Shown here one piece after another: positions 34,140 through 41,845 of a stretch of 64,000 bases of DNA. Source of the DNA: Euryarchaeota archaeon (GTDB lineage Archaea > Thermoplasmatota > SW-10-69-26 > JACQPN01). A program made the position numbers and the translations under genes. The stretch covers positions 76,350 through 140,349 of the forward strand of contig JACQPN010000002.1 in NCBI GenBank assembly GCA_016207515.1, written 5' to 3'. The notes beneath the pieces were generated by a model. The model saw only the letters and a program-made list of their open reading frames with translations, made no database searches and was not told the origin of the DNA. Every line of letters starts with the position of its first letter. Position 1 is the first letter of the stretch.

Positions 34140-35339
34140 TCATTTCGCGGTGACGATGCGCACCACGTCCCCGTTCTCAAGGGCGTGATCCGCTCCCATC
34201 ACCATCTTGGTCCTTGCGTTCACGGCGCGGATGAAATGGTCGCCGAGATCGGTGTGGACGCGGTAGGCGAGTTGCTTCGCGGTGGTGCCGCGAGGGACGA
34301 GATGGGCGTCCGGAAGGACGCGACCTTCCTTGTCCGTGTAGTGCGAGTCGTCCTCCACGGGGTAGACGACGACCTGGTCGAGCGTCTTGAAGACCACGTC
34401 CTCGAGCGCGCACTCCACTCCGGTCGAGCCGAACTTTTGGAGGACGTGCATGCGGATGAATTCGAGGGCCTTCCTTTGCTTCTCGCTCAGTTTCGAATCG
34501 TCGACGATCTTGAAGTCCGCCTCCCCCGGCAGGTAATCGATGACGCCGGCGTTCGCGGCCTTTCGTAACGCGAGCTCCGATTCCGCGGAGCTGGCCAGGA
34601 CGGGGTACGACTTGATCGCCAGGAGCCGTTCGACGATCTTCGGATCGGCCTTGTCGGCCTTGTTGGCCGCGACGAGCATCGGTTTCGACGCCTCGCGCAC
34701 GGCCCGCGCGAAGGCGAGAAGTCCCTCGTCGCCCCAGAGTGTCGGCCGCTCGGGGTTTAGCCCCGTCTTTCGAAGGGCCGCGTGGACGTTCAATTCCGTG
34801 ACGCCAAGCCCCGCAAGCCTCTCGTGGAGGATGGGTTCTATCTTCTTCTTTTGCATCTCGGCCCCCCGGACGGTCTCGCGCCAACCGCGCTCCAGGATGC
34901 CGCGTATCCAGAAGGCGATCTCGTCGGGAAGGAACTCGACGTCCTTTGCCGGATCGTAGATGCCTGCCCCCACCTCGCGGCCCTCCTCGTCCGTCGACCC
35001 GGAGGCGTCGACGATGTGGATGAAGGCGGAGGCCTTCCTCAAGTCGTCGAGGAACTTGTTCCCGAGGCCGCGGCCTTCGTGCGCTTTCGGGACGAGGCCC
35101 GCCACATCGATGAGTTCGACCGGGACAAGGCGGGTCCCGTCTTTGCAGGCCCCGGTGCGCGGCGTGCACTGAGTCTTCAGCGCGACGTGCGGGCAAGGGC
35201 TTCGCACGAAGGCGACGCCCCGGTTCGGTTCGACGGTGGTGAACGGGTAATTCGCTATCTCCACCGGGACGAGAGTGAGGGCGGAGAAGAAGGTGGATTT
35301 GCCGACGTTGGGCTTCCCCACGAGACCCACTTCTAGCAT
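34140..35339 (-). CDS. ychF: YchF/OLA1-type GTP/ATP-binding protein
   Basis: 399 residues of the Obg-related YchF family. P-loop in [15 protein letters not shown], switch II in [20 protein letters not shown], base-recognition loop in [11 protein letters not shown], a helical insertion (about residues 130-200) and the C-terminal TGS domain (about 315-399; [29 protein letters not shown]). The family binds ribosomes; its exact role is debated. The ATG at 35339 lies 28 bases from a TATA-like CTATTA (about 35364-35371), so it is probably leaderless. It converges on the kelch gene with 12 bases between. Confidence 0.94.
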   Translation of the reverse strand: MLEVGLVGKPNVGKSTFFSALTLVPVEIANYPFTTVEPNRGVAFVRSPCPHVALKTQCTPRTGACKDGTRLVPVELIDVAGLVPKAHEGRGLGNKFLDDLRKASAFIHIVDASGSTDEEGREVGAGIYDPAKDVEFLPDEIAFWIRGILERGWRETVRGAEMQKKKIEPILHERLAGLGVTELNVHAALRKTGLNPERPTLWGDEGLLAFARAVREASKPMLVAANKADKADPKIVERLLAIKSYPVLASSAESELALRKAANAGVIDYLPGEADFKIVDDSKLSEKQRKALEFIRMHVLQKFGSTGVECALEDVVFKTLDQVVVYPVEDDSHYTDKEGRVLPDAHLVPRGTTAKQLAYRVHTDLGDHFIRAVNARTKMVMGADHALENGDVVRIVTAK

Positions 35340-35397
35340 CGAGGCGTTACGGCGGTTATCGGTAATAGAGGTTCTTGAACCACCGGTGCGGGGACAG

Positions 35398-36966
35398 TCA
35401 TCTTTTCGGCGATTCCCTGACGAGTATCGATCGGCCCGTCATCTCCTTCGGCGCCTCGATGCCCATGAGGTCGAGTACTGTAGGCGCCACGTCCCGGTGA
35501 CCGCCGCCGCTTGCAAGGCCAACGTCCTCGTCTCCGATGAAAAGAAGCGGCACGGGGTTTGACGTGTGGGCGGTGTGCGCTCCGTTCTCGCCTTGCATCT
35601 TCTCCACGTTCCCATGGTCCGCCGTGATCAGCACGTCGTATCCCCCGCTTCGTGCGGCCGTCACGACCTCGCCAAGACACGAGTCGACCGCCTCCACGGC
35701 CTTGACGGCCGCGTCGAACTTTCCAGTGTGCCCGACCATGTCCATGTTCGCGTAGTTGACGAGGATGAAACCGAGGTCACCGCTTGTCGCTCGCTCGATG
35801 ACTGCGTCCGTGATGGCCCGCGCGGACATCTCGGGCCGTAGATCATAGGTCGATACCTTCTGTGACGCGACCAGTACGCGCTCTTCCCCCTCGAAGGGCG
35901 TTTCGTCCATCCCGTTGAAGAAGTAGGTCACGTGGGCGTACTTCTCCGTCTCGGCCACGCGAAGCTGTTTCACGCGCGCTTTCGAAAGGACGCCGCCGAG
36001 AAGGTCCGTCAACGCGACCGGCGGGAACGCGGCCTTGAGCGGAAACGTCTCGTCGTACCGGCTCATCGTATAGCACTTGACGCGGGGGAAGGAGATCCGC
36101 CCGAACTCTTTGAAATCCGCATCGAAGAGGGCCCTCGTCATCTGGCGGGCGCGATCCGGGCGGAAGTTGAAGAAGAGGACGACGTCGCCGTCGGCAAGGG
36201 CGGGCGCGCCGGCGATTCGAACAGGTCGCACGAACTCGTCGGTCTCGCCGCGCTCGTAGGCCGCATCCAATGCGTGCGAGGCGGTCGCCGGGCCTGTCGT
36301 GCCTTTTCCAGCAAGGACATCGTCCTTTCCAACAATGACGTCGTGGTACTCCTTCGTGCGTTCCCAGCGCCGGTCCCGATCCATCGCGAAGTAGCGGCCA
36401 CCCACCGTCGCGAGCCGGCCGACGCCTGTGACCTTGAGTTCTTTCTCGATCCTCTCGATGTACCTTTGCGCGCTTTGCGGCGGCGTGTCGCGCCCGTCGA
36501 GTATCGCATGCACCGCGACGTCCGAAAGCCCCTTCGCTTTGGCGAGGCGGAGTATCGCGGATAGGTGAGCGATGTGCGAATGGACGCCGCCATCCGAGAC
36601 GAGACCCATGACGTGGAGGCGCGCGCCCTTCGAAGCGTCCATCGCCTCCAGGAGGACGGGATTCGAGTCGAACGAGCGGTCCTCGATGGCCATGTCGATC
36701 CTCGTAAGCGACTGGTAGACGACGCGCCCGGCTCCAATGGTAAGGTGACCGACCTCGCTGTTTCCCATCTGACCGCGCGGAAGCCCCACGGAAAGCCCGG
36801 ACGCCTCAAGCAACGTGTTCGGGCGGTCGCGAAGCCAACCTTTGAGGTTCGTCGCGTTCGCCGCTGCGAAAGCGTTCCCGATCGTTTCCTTTGAATGGCC
36901 CCAACCATCAAGGACGACGAGGAGGACCTTCTCCCCATGCTTCGACGTCGAGGAGCCTTGCTTCAG
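35398..36966 (-). CDS. gpmI: 2,3-bisphosphoglycerate-independent phosphoglycerate mutase
   Basis: Glycolytic enzyme of the alkaline phosphatase superfamily with two Mn ions. Diagnostic parts: VVLDGWGHSKETIGNAFAAA at the start, the catalytic Ser in MGNSEVGHLTIGAGRVVYQS, ILDGRDTPPQSA, YFFNGMDETPFEGEER and the final ITADHGN...HTSNPVPLLF. No ATG, GTG or TTG exists in frame between 37089 (a TTG deep in the upstream gene) and the conserved region. The CTG at 36964-36966 overlaps the DUF92 stop (CTGA) and gives a normal length of about 522 residues, so I use it with reservation; a small indel is the alternative. Confidence 0.93.
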   Translation of the reverse strand: MKQGSSTSKHGEKVLLVVLDGWGHSKETIGNAFAAANATNLKGWLRDRPNTLLEASGLSVGLPRGQMGNSEVGHLTIGAGRVVYQSLTRIDMAIEDRSFDSNPVLLEAMDASKGARLHVMGLVSDGGVHSHIAHLSAILRLAKAKGLSDVAVHAILDGRDTPPQSAQRYIERIEKELKVTGVGRLATVGGRYFAMDRDRRWERTKEYHDVIVGKDDVLAGKGTTGPATASHALDAAYERGETDEFVRPVRIAGAPALADGDVVLFFNFRPDRARQMTRALFDADFKEFGRISFPRVKCYTMSRYDETFPLKAAFPPVALTDLLGGVLSKARVKQLRVAETEKYAHVTYFFNGMDETPFEGEERVLVASQKVSTYDLRPEMSARAITDAVIERATSGDLGFILVNYANMDMVGHTGKFDAAVKAVEAVDSCLGEVVTAARSGGYDVLITADHGNVEKMQGENGAHTAHTSNPVPLLFIGDEDVGLASGGGHRDVAPTVLDLMGIEAPKEMTGRSILVRESPKR

Positions 36967-37748
36967 AAGAGCGCCCCCAAGGTGAAAGCGAGGACGGTGC
37001 CGGCGGCTATCGAGATGAGGTTGACCTCCTCCTTGTTCACCATGCCTTCGAGTTCGAGGAACGCGCCCAAGAGCGAATCGATCTGGCAACCGATGAACCC
37101 GACCAACGTGGGCACGATGAGGTTGAAGGCGTTCACCTTGAGCACACCCGTGAGGGTGAAGAGGGGTGCGATCACGCCAAGGAGCACGATGCCGAGGAAT
37201 GCGATGGTGAAAGCCCCGATGAAGGCCGCCGTCGTCCCGGGGACGGAGACGCCGCCGTCCGTGCCGGGCGGGACACGCTTCAAGGTCGTTATCATGTAGA
37301 CCTCGTCGGAGAGGGAACCGAGTTCGCTCGCAAGCGTATCGGACGCGGCGACGGCGATCGTGGAGACGAACGTCAACGCGGCGATGTCGGGGCCTTCAAG
37401 GCCGTACTGGCCGACGATCACCGGGTAGAGGACGGCGACGATCGCGGGCATGAGGCCGTTGGCGAGGACGTTGCGGATCCTTCGAACGCCCCCCTTCCGT
37501 TCGGCCACACCCCGCTCCTTCTTTTCGGCGTACTTGTACTTGGTCGCGACGACCGTGATCCCAAGAAGGGATATGATGAGAAGCACCCAGAAGATGTTCG
37601 TGTAGTAGACGATCGCCGCCCCGAGGAGGAAAGCGACGAACGAGGCCGAGAGGGTGAGCATCCGTTTCTTGAAGGCAAGGAACGAGAAGACCGCGACGAT
37701 TGCGAGCTCCACCGCGAGCTTGATGTCGCCCGTAAGTAGCGCCGCCAT
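36963..37748 (-). CDS. DUF92 membrane protein (phytyl-phosphate kinase VTE6/TMEM19-like)
   Basis: 261 residues with about seven membrane helices. It has the DUF92 blocks NVLANGLMPAIVAVLYP, TFVSTIAVAASDTLASELG and VPPGTDGGVSVPGTTAAFIG. The plant homologue VTE6 phosphorylates phytyl phosphate, and archaeal members are suspected to act on isoprenoid phosphates for lipid synthesis; that extension is inference. The ATG at 37748 is 28 bases from a TATA-like GGTTTTTAGG. It overlaps gpmI by 4 bases. Confidence 0.9.
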   Translation of the reverse strand: MAALLTGDIKLAVELAIVAVFSFLAFKKRMLTLSASFVAFLLGAAIVYYTNIFWVLLIISLLGITVVATKYKYAEKKERGVAERKGGVRRIRNVLANGLMPAIVAVLYPVIVGQYGLEGPDIAALTFVSTIAVAASDTLASELGSLSDEVYMITTLKRVPPGTDGGVSVPGTTAAFIGAFTIAFLGIVLLGVIAPLFTLTGVLKVNAFNLIVPTLVGFIGCQIDSLLGAFLELEGMVNKEEVNLISIAAGTVLAFTLGALF

Positions 37749-37915
37749 CCGGGGGCGAATCCCACCGGGTGCCTAAAAACCCGTTGCCAAGCATGGAAGC
37801 GTGTGGCGTGGTCCCGGCTGCCCACTGGAAACCGGGAAAGCGCGCAAGGCGACCTTCGACCGCCGCGGTCTTCACTACATGGAGACGGAGGTCGGCCTCG
37901 GGCGCCGCGGGGAGG

Positions 37916-37957
37916 AAAAAAAAATCGATGCGGGTGCGCCCGGAACCGGGCACACCC
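37916..37957 (-). terminator. Intrinsic-type terminator of the eS1 gene
   Basis: Read on the minus strand, GGGTGTGCCC and GGGCGCACCC form a 10-bp stem (one G-U) around GGTTCC (plus-strand 37932-37957). Seven bases later follows a run of nine T (plus-strand A-run 37916-37924). It lies right after the eS1 stop. Confidence 0.72.
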
Positions 37958-37973
37958 TGCAAACGTGACGCGC

Positions 37974-38741
37974 CTAGACCCTTTCTTCTTCCGTGAGCTC
38001 CTCTTCCGCCCGTTCCTTCTTCTCCTCGGTCGGGGCCTCGGGGGCGCTCGCTTCGGCGGGGGCGTCGGTCACCGGTTCTTCCGGCGTCTCGGCCGCTTCG
38101 ACCGGTTCCGGTTTGGCGAACATCGGCTCGTGTTCGATGGGCTCGGCCGGTTCCTTCCTTATCTCGGATTTCCTGATCTCCACCTTCTTCACCGGGTAGA
38201 CCTTTCGGCTCACCTTGAAGAGGGCAGAGTTCAACTCGCCGTTGATCATGTCGCGCGTGAATTCGGGTAACGTGAGGCGGGAGCCGAAGTCCGTCATGAC
38301 CGTCGCCATCTCGCGCCTGATCTGCGCTTCCTGGCTCGTCTTCGTCCGCTTCTCGGTGACCGCGACGGGCTTCACGCGAAGCGAATACCCGTCCTTCGTG
38401 GTCACGTCGTAGACGGCGTCGATCTTGCTGTGCTTCCTGCGGATGAGCCTCCGGAGGTAGTCGGTCGTGAGTTCGTGGCCGACGAACTTGCTCGTCGCGT
38501 CAAGCCCCACGACGCCATTGACCTTGAAGAAGAGCTTCACGTGGACCTTTGAGAAGTCGCCCGTGATGTCCTGCATCGTGGCCTCGGCGATCCGGCCCAT
38601 CATCTTCTCGGGCTCGTCGGCGAGCGTCACAGCCACCGGCACCTCGTTGAAGATCTTCGGGGCCTTGATGCTGTACCACTGCTTGGTCTTCCACTTGTCC
38701 TTGACTTTCTTCTGAACGGTTCGTGCCTTCTTTTCGGCCAT
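37974..38741 (-). CDS. rps3ae: Small-subunit ribosomal protein eS1 (S3Ae)
   Basis: Archaeal/eukaryal ribosomal protein, 255 residues from the ATG at 38741 (MAEKKARTVQKKVKDKWKTK), preceded by GAGGT. Core blocks: WYSIKAPKIFNEVPV, FFKVNGVVGLDATSKFVGHE, TDYLRRLIRRKHSKIDAVYD and MTDFGSRLTLPEFTRDMING. The last 60 residues are an acidic, Glu/Ala/Pro-rich tail (EPVEAAETPEEPV..., ending EEELTEEERV) not found in most family members. A TATA at 38856-38870 gives a leader of about 95 bases. Confidence 0.95.
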   Translation of the reverse strand: MAEKKARTVQKKVKDKWKTKQWYSIKAPKIFNEVPVAVTLADEPEKMMGRIAEATMQDITGDFSKVHVKLFFKVNGVVGLDATSKFVGHELTTDYLRRLIRRKHSKIDAVYDVTTKDGYSLRVKPVAVTEKRTKTSQEAQIRREMATVMTDFGSRLTLPEFTRDMINGELNSALFKVSRKVYPVKKVEIRKSEIRKEPAEPIEHEPMFAKPEPVEAAETPEEPVTDAPAEASAPEAPTEEKKERAEEELTEEERV

Positions 38742-38855
38742 TCTGGTCAACCTCTGTACCGGGGTCGGCGGAATCGGACGGTTGTCCGGCGCCAAACGAC
38801 GTCTTACGCCCTATTGGGCATCCCTCGCCCGGAGGTAGCCTCAGGATGCGGACTT

Positions 38856-38870
38856 GGTATTTAAAACTGG
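38856..38870 (-). promoter_or_regulatory. TATA box of the eS1 gene
   Basis: On the minus strand the sequence reads AGTTTTAAATACC. Initiation about 27 bases on (near 38836) leaves a leader of about 95 bases before the ATG, so this is one of the few leadered genes here, like uL1 and uS15. Confidence 0.55.
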
Positions 38871-39004
38871 GGGCGTCCACGGTCCGACACGGAGGCTGGA
38901 GGCGCCCACGGTCCCAAACGAAGCCGTTCAACGGGGGGGTCACGTCGTGCAAGCGCCGTCGGCCGCGGCGCCATCGTCATTAAGCGCCTACCGGATTCGG
39001 GTGC

Positions 39005-39592
39005 ATGCCGGTAAAGGGTAGGACCAAGCCCGCCAAGCGACCGTCCCGAGTCGTCAAGGGAAAGGCCACGGCGACGAAAGGCAAGGCGTCCAAGGCCACT
39101 GCCGGACGCTCCCCCGCGAAGAGAGGTAAGGGTCCCCGGGCGAACGCGAAGGCAGGTGGTGGCGATCGTACGCGAGCCGCCGCGAAACCCGGTACAAAGC
39201 TTGTCGACGAGGCGACTCGCACCGAGCGGACTCACACCGAGGGGGACTGGCGCGAGGCCACTCTCGCACGCATGCGGACGCTCATCCTGGAGGCCGACCC
39301 CGACATGATCGAGGAGCGCAAATGGAGAAAACCTTCGAATGGGATGGCGGGAATCCCAGTCTGGTCGCACGGGGGGATGGTCTGCACCGGGGAGGTCCAC
39401 AAGAATGTCGTGAAGCTAACGTTCGCCAGGGGCGCTAGCCTCGACGACCCCAGCCACCTTTTCAATTCCAGTTTGGCGGGCGGCACACGACGAGCGATCG
39501 ACATCCAAGAAGGGGAGAAAGTGGACGCCGACGCGTTTAAGGAGTTAGTGAGGGCAGCGGTGGCGGGGAATGCGATGGCGAAGGAACGGTAG
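39005..39592 (+). CDS. DUF1801 protein with a long histone-H1-like basic tail
   Basis: 195 residues. The first 70 or so are almost purely Lys, Arg, Ala, Gly, Ser and Pro (MPVKGRTKPAKRPSRVVKGK, then KGKASKATAGRSPAKRGKGP), like histone H1 tails. Residues about 80-190 are a DUF1801 (YdhG-like) domain: WREATLARMRTLILEADPD, EERKWRKPSNGMAGIPVW, VVKLTFARGASLDDPSHLF. The ATG at 39005 is about 23 bases after CATTAAGC (38979-38986), so the tail is truly part of the protein. The domain function is unknown; the tail suggests DNA or RNA binding. Confidence 0.8.
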   Translation: MPVKGRTKPAKRPSRVVKGKATATKGKASKATAGRSPAKRGKGPRANAKAGGGDRTRAAAKPGTKLVDEATRTERTHTEGDWREATLARMRTLILEADPDMIEERKWRKPSNGMAGIPVWSHGGMVCTGEVHKNVVKLTFARGASLDDPSHLFNSSLAGGTRRAIDIQEGEKVDADAFKELVRAAVAGNAMAKER

Positions 39593-39776
39593 AGTCTGAG
39601 GATTGTGGGCCTGGGAGTTGGATGGGTAATCCCGCCTGGCCGGGTCCGATTGCCCCATGTTCTTTGGGGGAGCGCGCGAAGGGCACGCGCCATGCCTCCA
39701 TCGTTCGGCGTCAACGTTGCAGCGGCTCGGAGGCGCCCATGGGAGCTACACAACTTTCGGAGCATCATGAGAATTA

Positions 39777-39807
39777 TCTATATATAACGACAGTCTTTAA
39801 CTGTTGT
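39777..39807 (+). promoter_or_regulatory. Promoter and likely operator of the AbiE-like pair
   Basis: TATA element TCTATATATAA at 39777-39787 is followed by an inverted repeat ACGACAGT (39787-39794) / ACTGTTGT (39800-39807) with one mismatch and a 5-base spacer. The start codon at 39813 comes 6 bases later, so the transcript is leaderless. A repeat between TATA and start is ideally placed to block initiation when bound by the winged-helix antitoxin. Confidence 0.6.
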
Positions 39808-39812
39808 AGTAA

Positions 39813-40367
39813 ATGAACATTGACCTTCTCCGGGCGGCGTTCCCATCCTCGGAGTTCAGTACGCGCGAGGCCTCGGCGGCCCTAGGCACGTCCACAGCGA
39901 CGACGCGCACGCTCCTGAACGAACTCCGCACCAAGGGCCTCCTGATCCGGACCGGCCGTGGCCGCTACCGCGTGGCACCGGATTCGAACCGCGCCGCCTT
40001 GGATCGCCGTCGCATCGAACTACGCTTGGAGCATGCGCTGGAGGCCCCGCTCCGCATCGGCTTGGACGGGCCCGACGCGGTCTCGTTGTGGACGCGGGGC
40101 CGATACACGGTGCGCTCCGAGTCGACGGCCATCCACATCGCCGTCGCCGCCGACGACGAAAAGGCTTACCGCAAATACCTAGACGAAATCGGACTCCCCA
40201 TCGGCGAAGAATACCGCCGCCCCCACGTGGCCCTGCGCGTCGTCCCGGAACCCTGCTTCACGGTCCTCGAAGGCAAGCCTGTACTTGACCGCGAGGCGGT
40301 CCTGGCGTTCATCCACGACAACCCAATCACTTACGATGGAGCAGATGAATGGCTGGTAAAGACGTAG
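39813..40367 (+). CDS. Winged-helix antitoxin of an AbiE-like toxin-antitoxin pair
   Basis: 184 residues. An N-terminal winged helix (about 1-50; FSTREASAALGTSTATTRTLL, LRTKGLLIRTGRGRYRV) precedes an alpha/beta domain (LRIGLDGPDAVSLWTRGRYT, YRRPHVALRVVPEPCFTVLE). It overlaps the nucleotidyltransferase gene by 19 bases. Regulatory wHTH protein followed by a nucleotidyltransferase is the AbiEi/AbiEii (type IV) layout; sequence alone does not prove the family. It probably represses its own promoter through the repeat at 39787-39807. Confidence 0.7.
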   Translation: MNIDLLRAAFPSSEFSTREASAALGTSTATTRTLLNELRTKGLLIRTGRGRYRVAPDSNRAALDRRRIELRLEHALEAPLRIGLDGPDAVSLWTRGRYTVRSESTAIHIAVAADDEKAYRKYLDEIGLPIGEEYRRPHVALRVVPEPCFTVLEGKPVLDREAVLAFIHDNPITYDGADEWLVKT

Positions 40368-41089
40368 AACTGAAAGCACGTGAACAGGAGCTGTACACGG
40401 TCCTCCAGGACTGGCCCGACGTGCAAGCCATCATGGTCGGCGGATACGCTGCCAGTGCCTGGTCGTTCCCACGCTTCAGCCATGACCTCGACTTTATCAT
40501 CAGCGAAGCCGACGCGCCCACTCTCCGGGACCACTTCACGTCGCACAAGCTCAGCCTAACGAAGGAACGCCCCGACATCGAGCAGAACTACGGCGGCGCC
40601 GGGGAGCGTTGGGAAGGCGGCGACCGCGACGTCACCGTCGACCTCTTGGTCAACAGCATCCAGGACCGAAGCTTCGAAATCCCCATGCTCCTCGGTGAAC
40701 TCTGGAAGGACCGCGCCACGCGACCGGTGCGAGGCATCACGGAAAGCGGCCTCGAGATGCCCGTCATCAGCAAGGAGGCCCTTATTGCCCTCAAATGTCA
40801 ACCAATGCGGCCGCGCGACATCGGTGACATCTGCGCCGTCGCGTACACCGGCTACCAAGCCGACCGCCTCCACGAGCTCCTCGCGCCAATCATCGAACAG
40901 AGACCCGACCTGTTCCGGGAACGCGTCGACACGCTCAGCAAGGCACTGGGTTCGACGCAAGAAGAACTCCAACAAGCTCTGGGGCCGCGCATCCCCGGCT
41001 TCAAACGAATCCGCGACGATATGCAGGTGACCGTCGATGGGCTGCTAGCCCGCCTGCGTCGCTGGGGTTTGGCCGGGTCGTCGGCGTGA
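40349..41089 (+). CDS. AbiEii-like nucleotidyltransferase toxin
   Basis: 246 residues with a DNA-polymerase-beta-type nucleotidyltransferase core: IMVGGYAASAWSFPRFSHDL followed by DFII (the GG...DxD metal site), a later acidic strand DRDVTVDLLVNS and VISKEALIALKCQPMRPRDI. The C-terminus is helical. AbiEii-type enzymes add nucleotides to tRNA or other targets and are held in check by the partner protein; they can act in anti-phage abortive infection. It overlaps the antitoxin gene. Confidence 0.75.
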   Translation: MAGKDVELKAREQELYTVLQDWPDVQAIMVGGYAASAWSFPRFSHDLDFIISEADAPTLRDHFTSHKLSLTKERPDIEQNYGGAGERWEGGDRDVTVDLLVNSIQDRSFEIPMLLGELWKDRATRPVRGITESGLEMPVISKEALIALKCQPMRPRDIGDICAVAYTGYQADRLHELLAPIIEQRPDLFRERVDTLSKALGSTQEELQQALGPRIPGFKRIRDDMQVTVDGLLARLRRWGLAGSSA

Positions 41090-41173
41090 CGCCGAACGAA
41101 TCGCTCACGCCGACTTGCTCCGCTTCGCTGCGCAAGCGGCCGATCTCAGTCGTTCGCTCGCCCCGCAATCGCC

Positions 41174-41677
41174 ATGAATCCCCCGCGCCATCCAGGTTCA
41201 TGCCAACCAAGGACAAACGTGTCGTCGGCCGTGGGAAGAGATCCGGCGGAGCCAAGCGAAAAGGGTCTCTCGGCTGCCGCGACGCCCGCCCTCCTCTCCG
41301 GCGGCAATCCCCAGATTCCCAAAGCGGAGGGCGACGCGCCTGTGAAGGCATACATCGCAGCGATGCCGGGGTGGAAGCGTGACGTCGGCAAGCGTCTCGA
41401 TGCGCTCATCGTGCGCAGCGTCCCCGACGTGCAGAAGGCCGTGAAGTGGAACTCGCCGTTCTACGGGATAGATGGCAAGGGTTGGTTCCTGTCGTTTCAC
41501 GTCTTCACGCACTACGTCAAGGTGACGTTCTTCAACGGCACGTCGCTCAAGCCCGTTCCACCGGGAGGCACGGGCAAGGACGCGCGTTGGATCGACATCC
41601 ATGAGGATGATTTCGACGAGGCGAAGATCCTGGCATGGGTGAAGCAGTCGGCCAGGTTGCCCGGCTGGATCCCTTAG
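41174..41677 (+). CDS. DUF1801 domain protein
   Basis: A DUF1801 domain fills residues about 55-165: VKAYIAAMPGWKRDVGKRLD, VRSVPDVQKAVKWNSPFYGI, WFLSFHVFTHYVKVTFFNGT and DARWIDIHEDDFDEAKILAW. It is closer to the canonical form than the 39005 protein. The region before the domain is low-complexity and the start is unclear: ATG 41174, GTG 41231 or GTG 41341. In an alternative frame just upstream (ATG near 41200) a basic lead-in MPTKDKRVVGRGKRSGG is encoded, which might point to a frameshift. Function unknown. Confidence 0.75.
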   Translation: MNPPRHPGSCQPRTNVSSAVGRDPAEPSEKGLSAAATPALLSGGNPQIPKAEGDAPVKAYIAAMPGWKRDVGKRLDALIVRSVPDVQKAVKWNSPFYGIDGKGWFLSFHVFTHYVKVTFFNGTSLKPVPPGGTGKDARWIDIHEDDFDEAKILAWVKQSARLPGWIP

Positions 41678-41845
41678 TCCACGCCGGGCCGACGCCATTC
41701 TCTTTCCCGTTTGCGCGACGTGATCGGCGCTCCCTCGGCACGGTGTGGCCGGGCATCGTGGGAGGCGCCAGAGCGCGGCGGCCGAAGGGTGTCCCATGCG
41801 GGCCCCGGGGCACGGTGTCTTGGTCGCCAAACGTCGGGCCGTTAG

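Noticed and set aside
41090-41173. Hairpin-rich stretch after the AbiE-like pair as an attachment site
   Set aside because: Only short imperfect stems (for example CTTGC...GCAAG); no matching second site found on the other flank of the patch.
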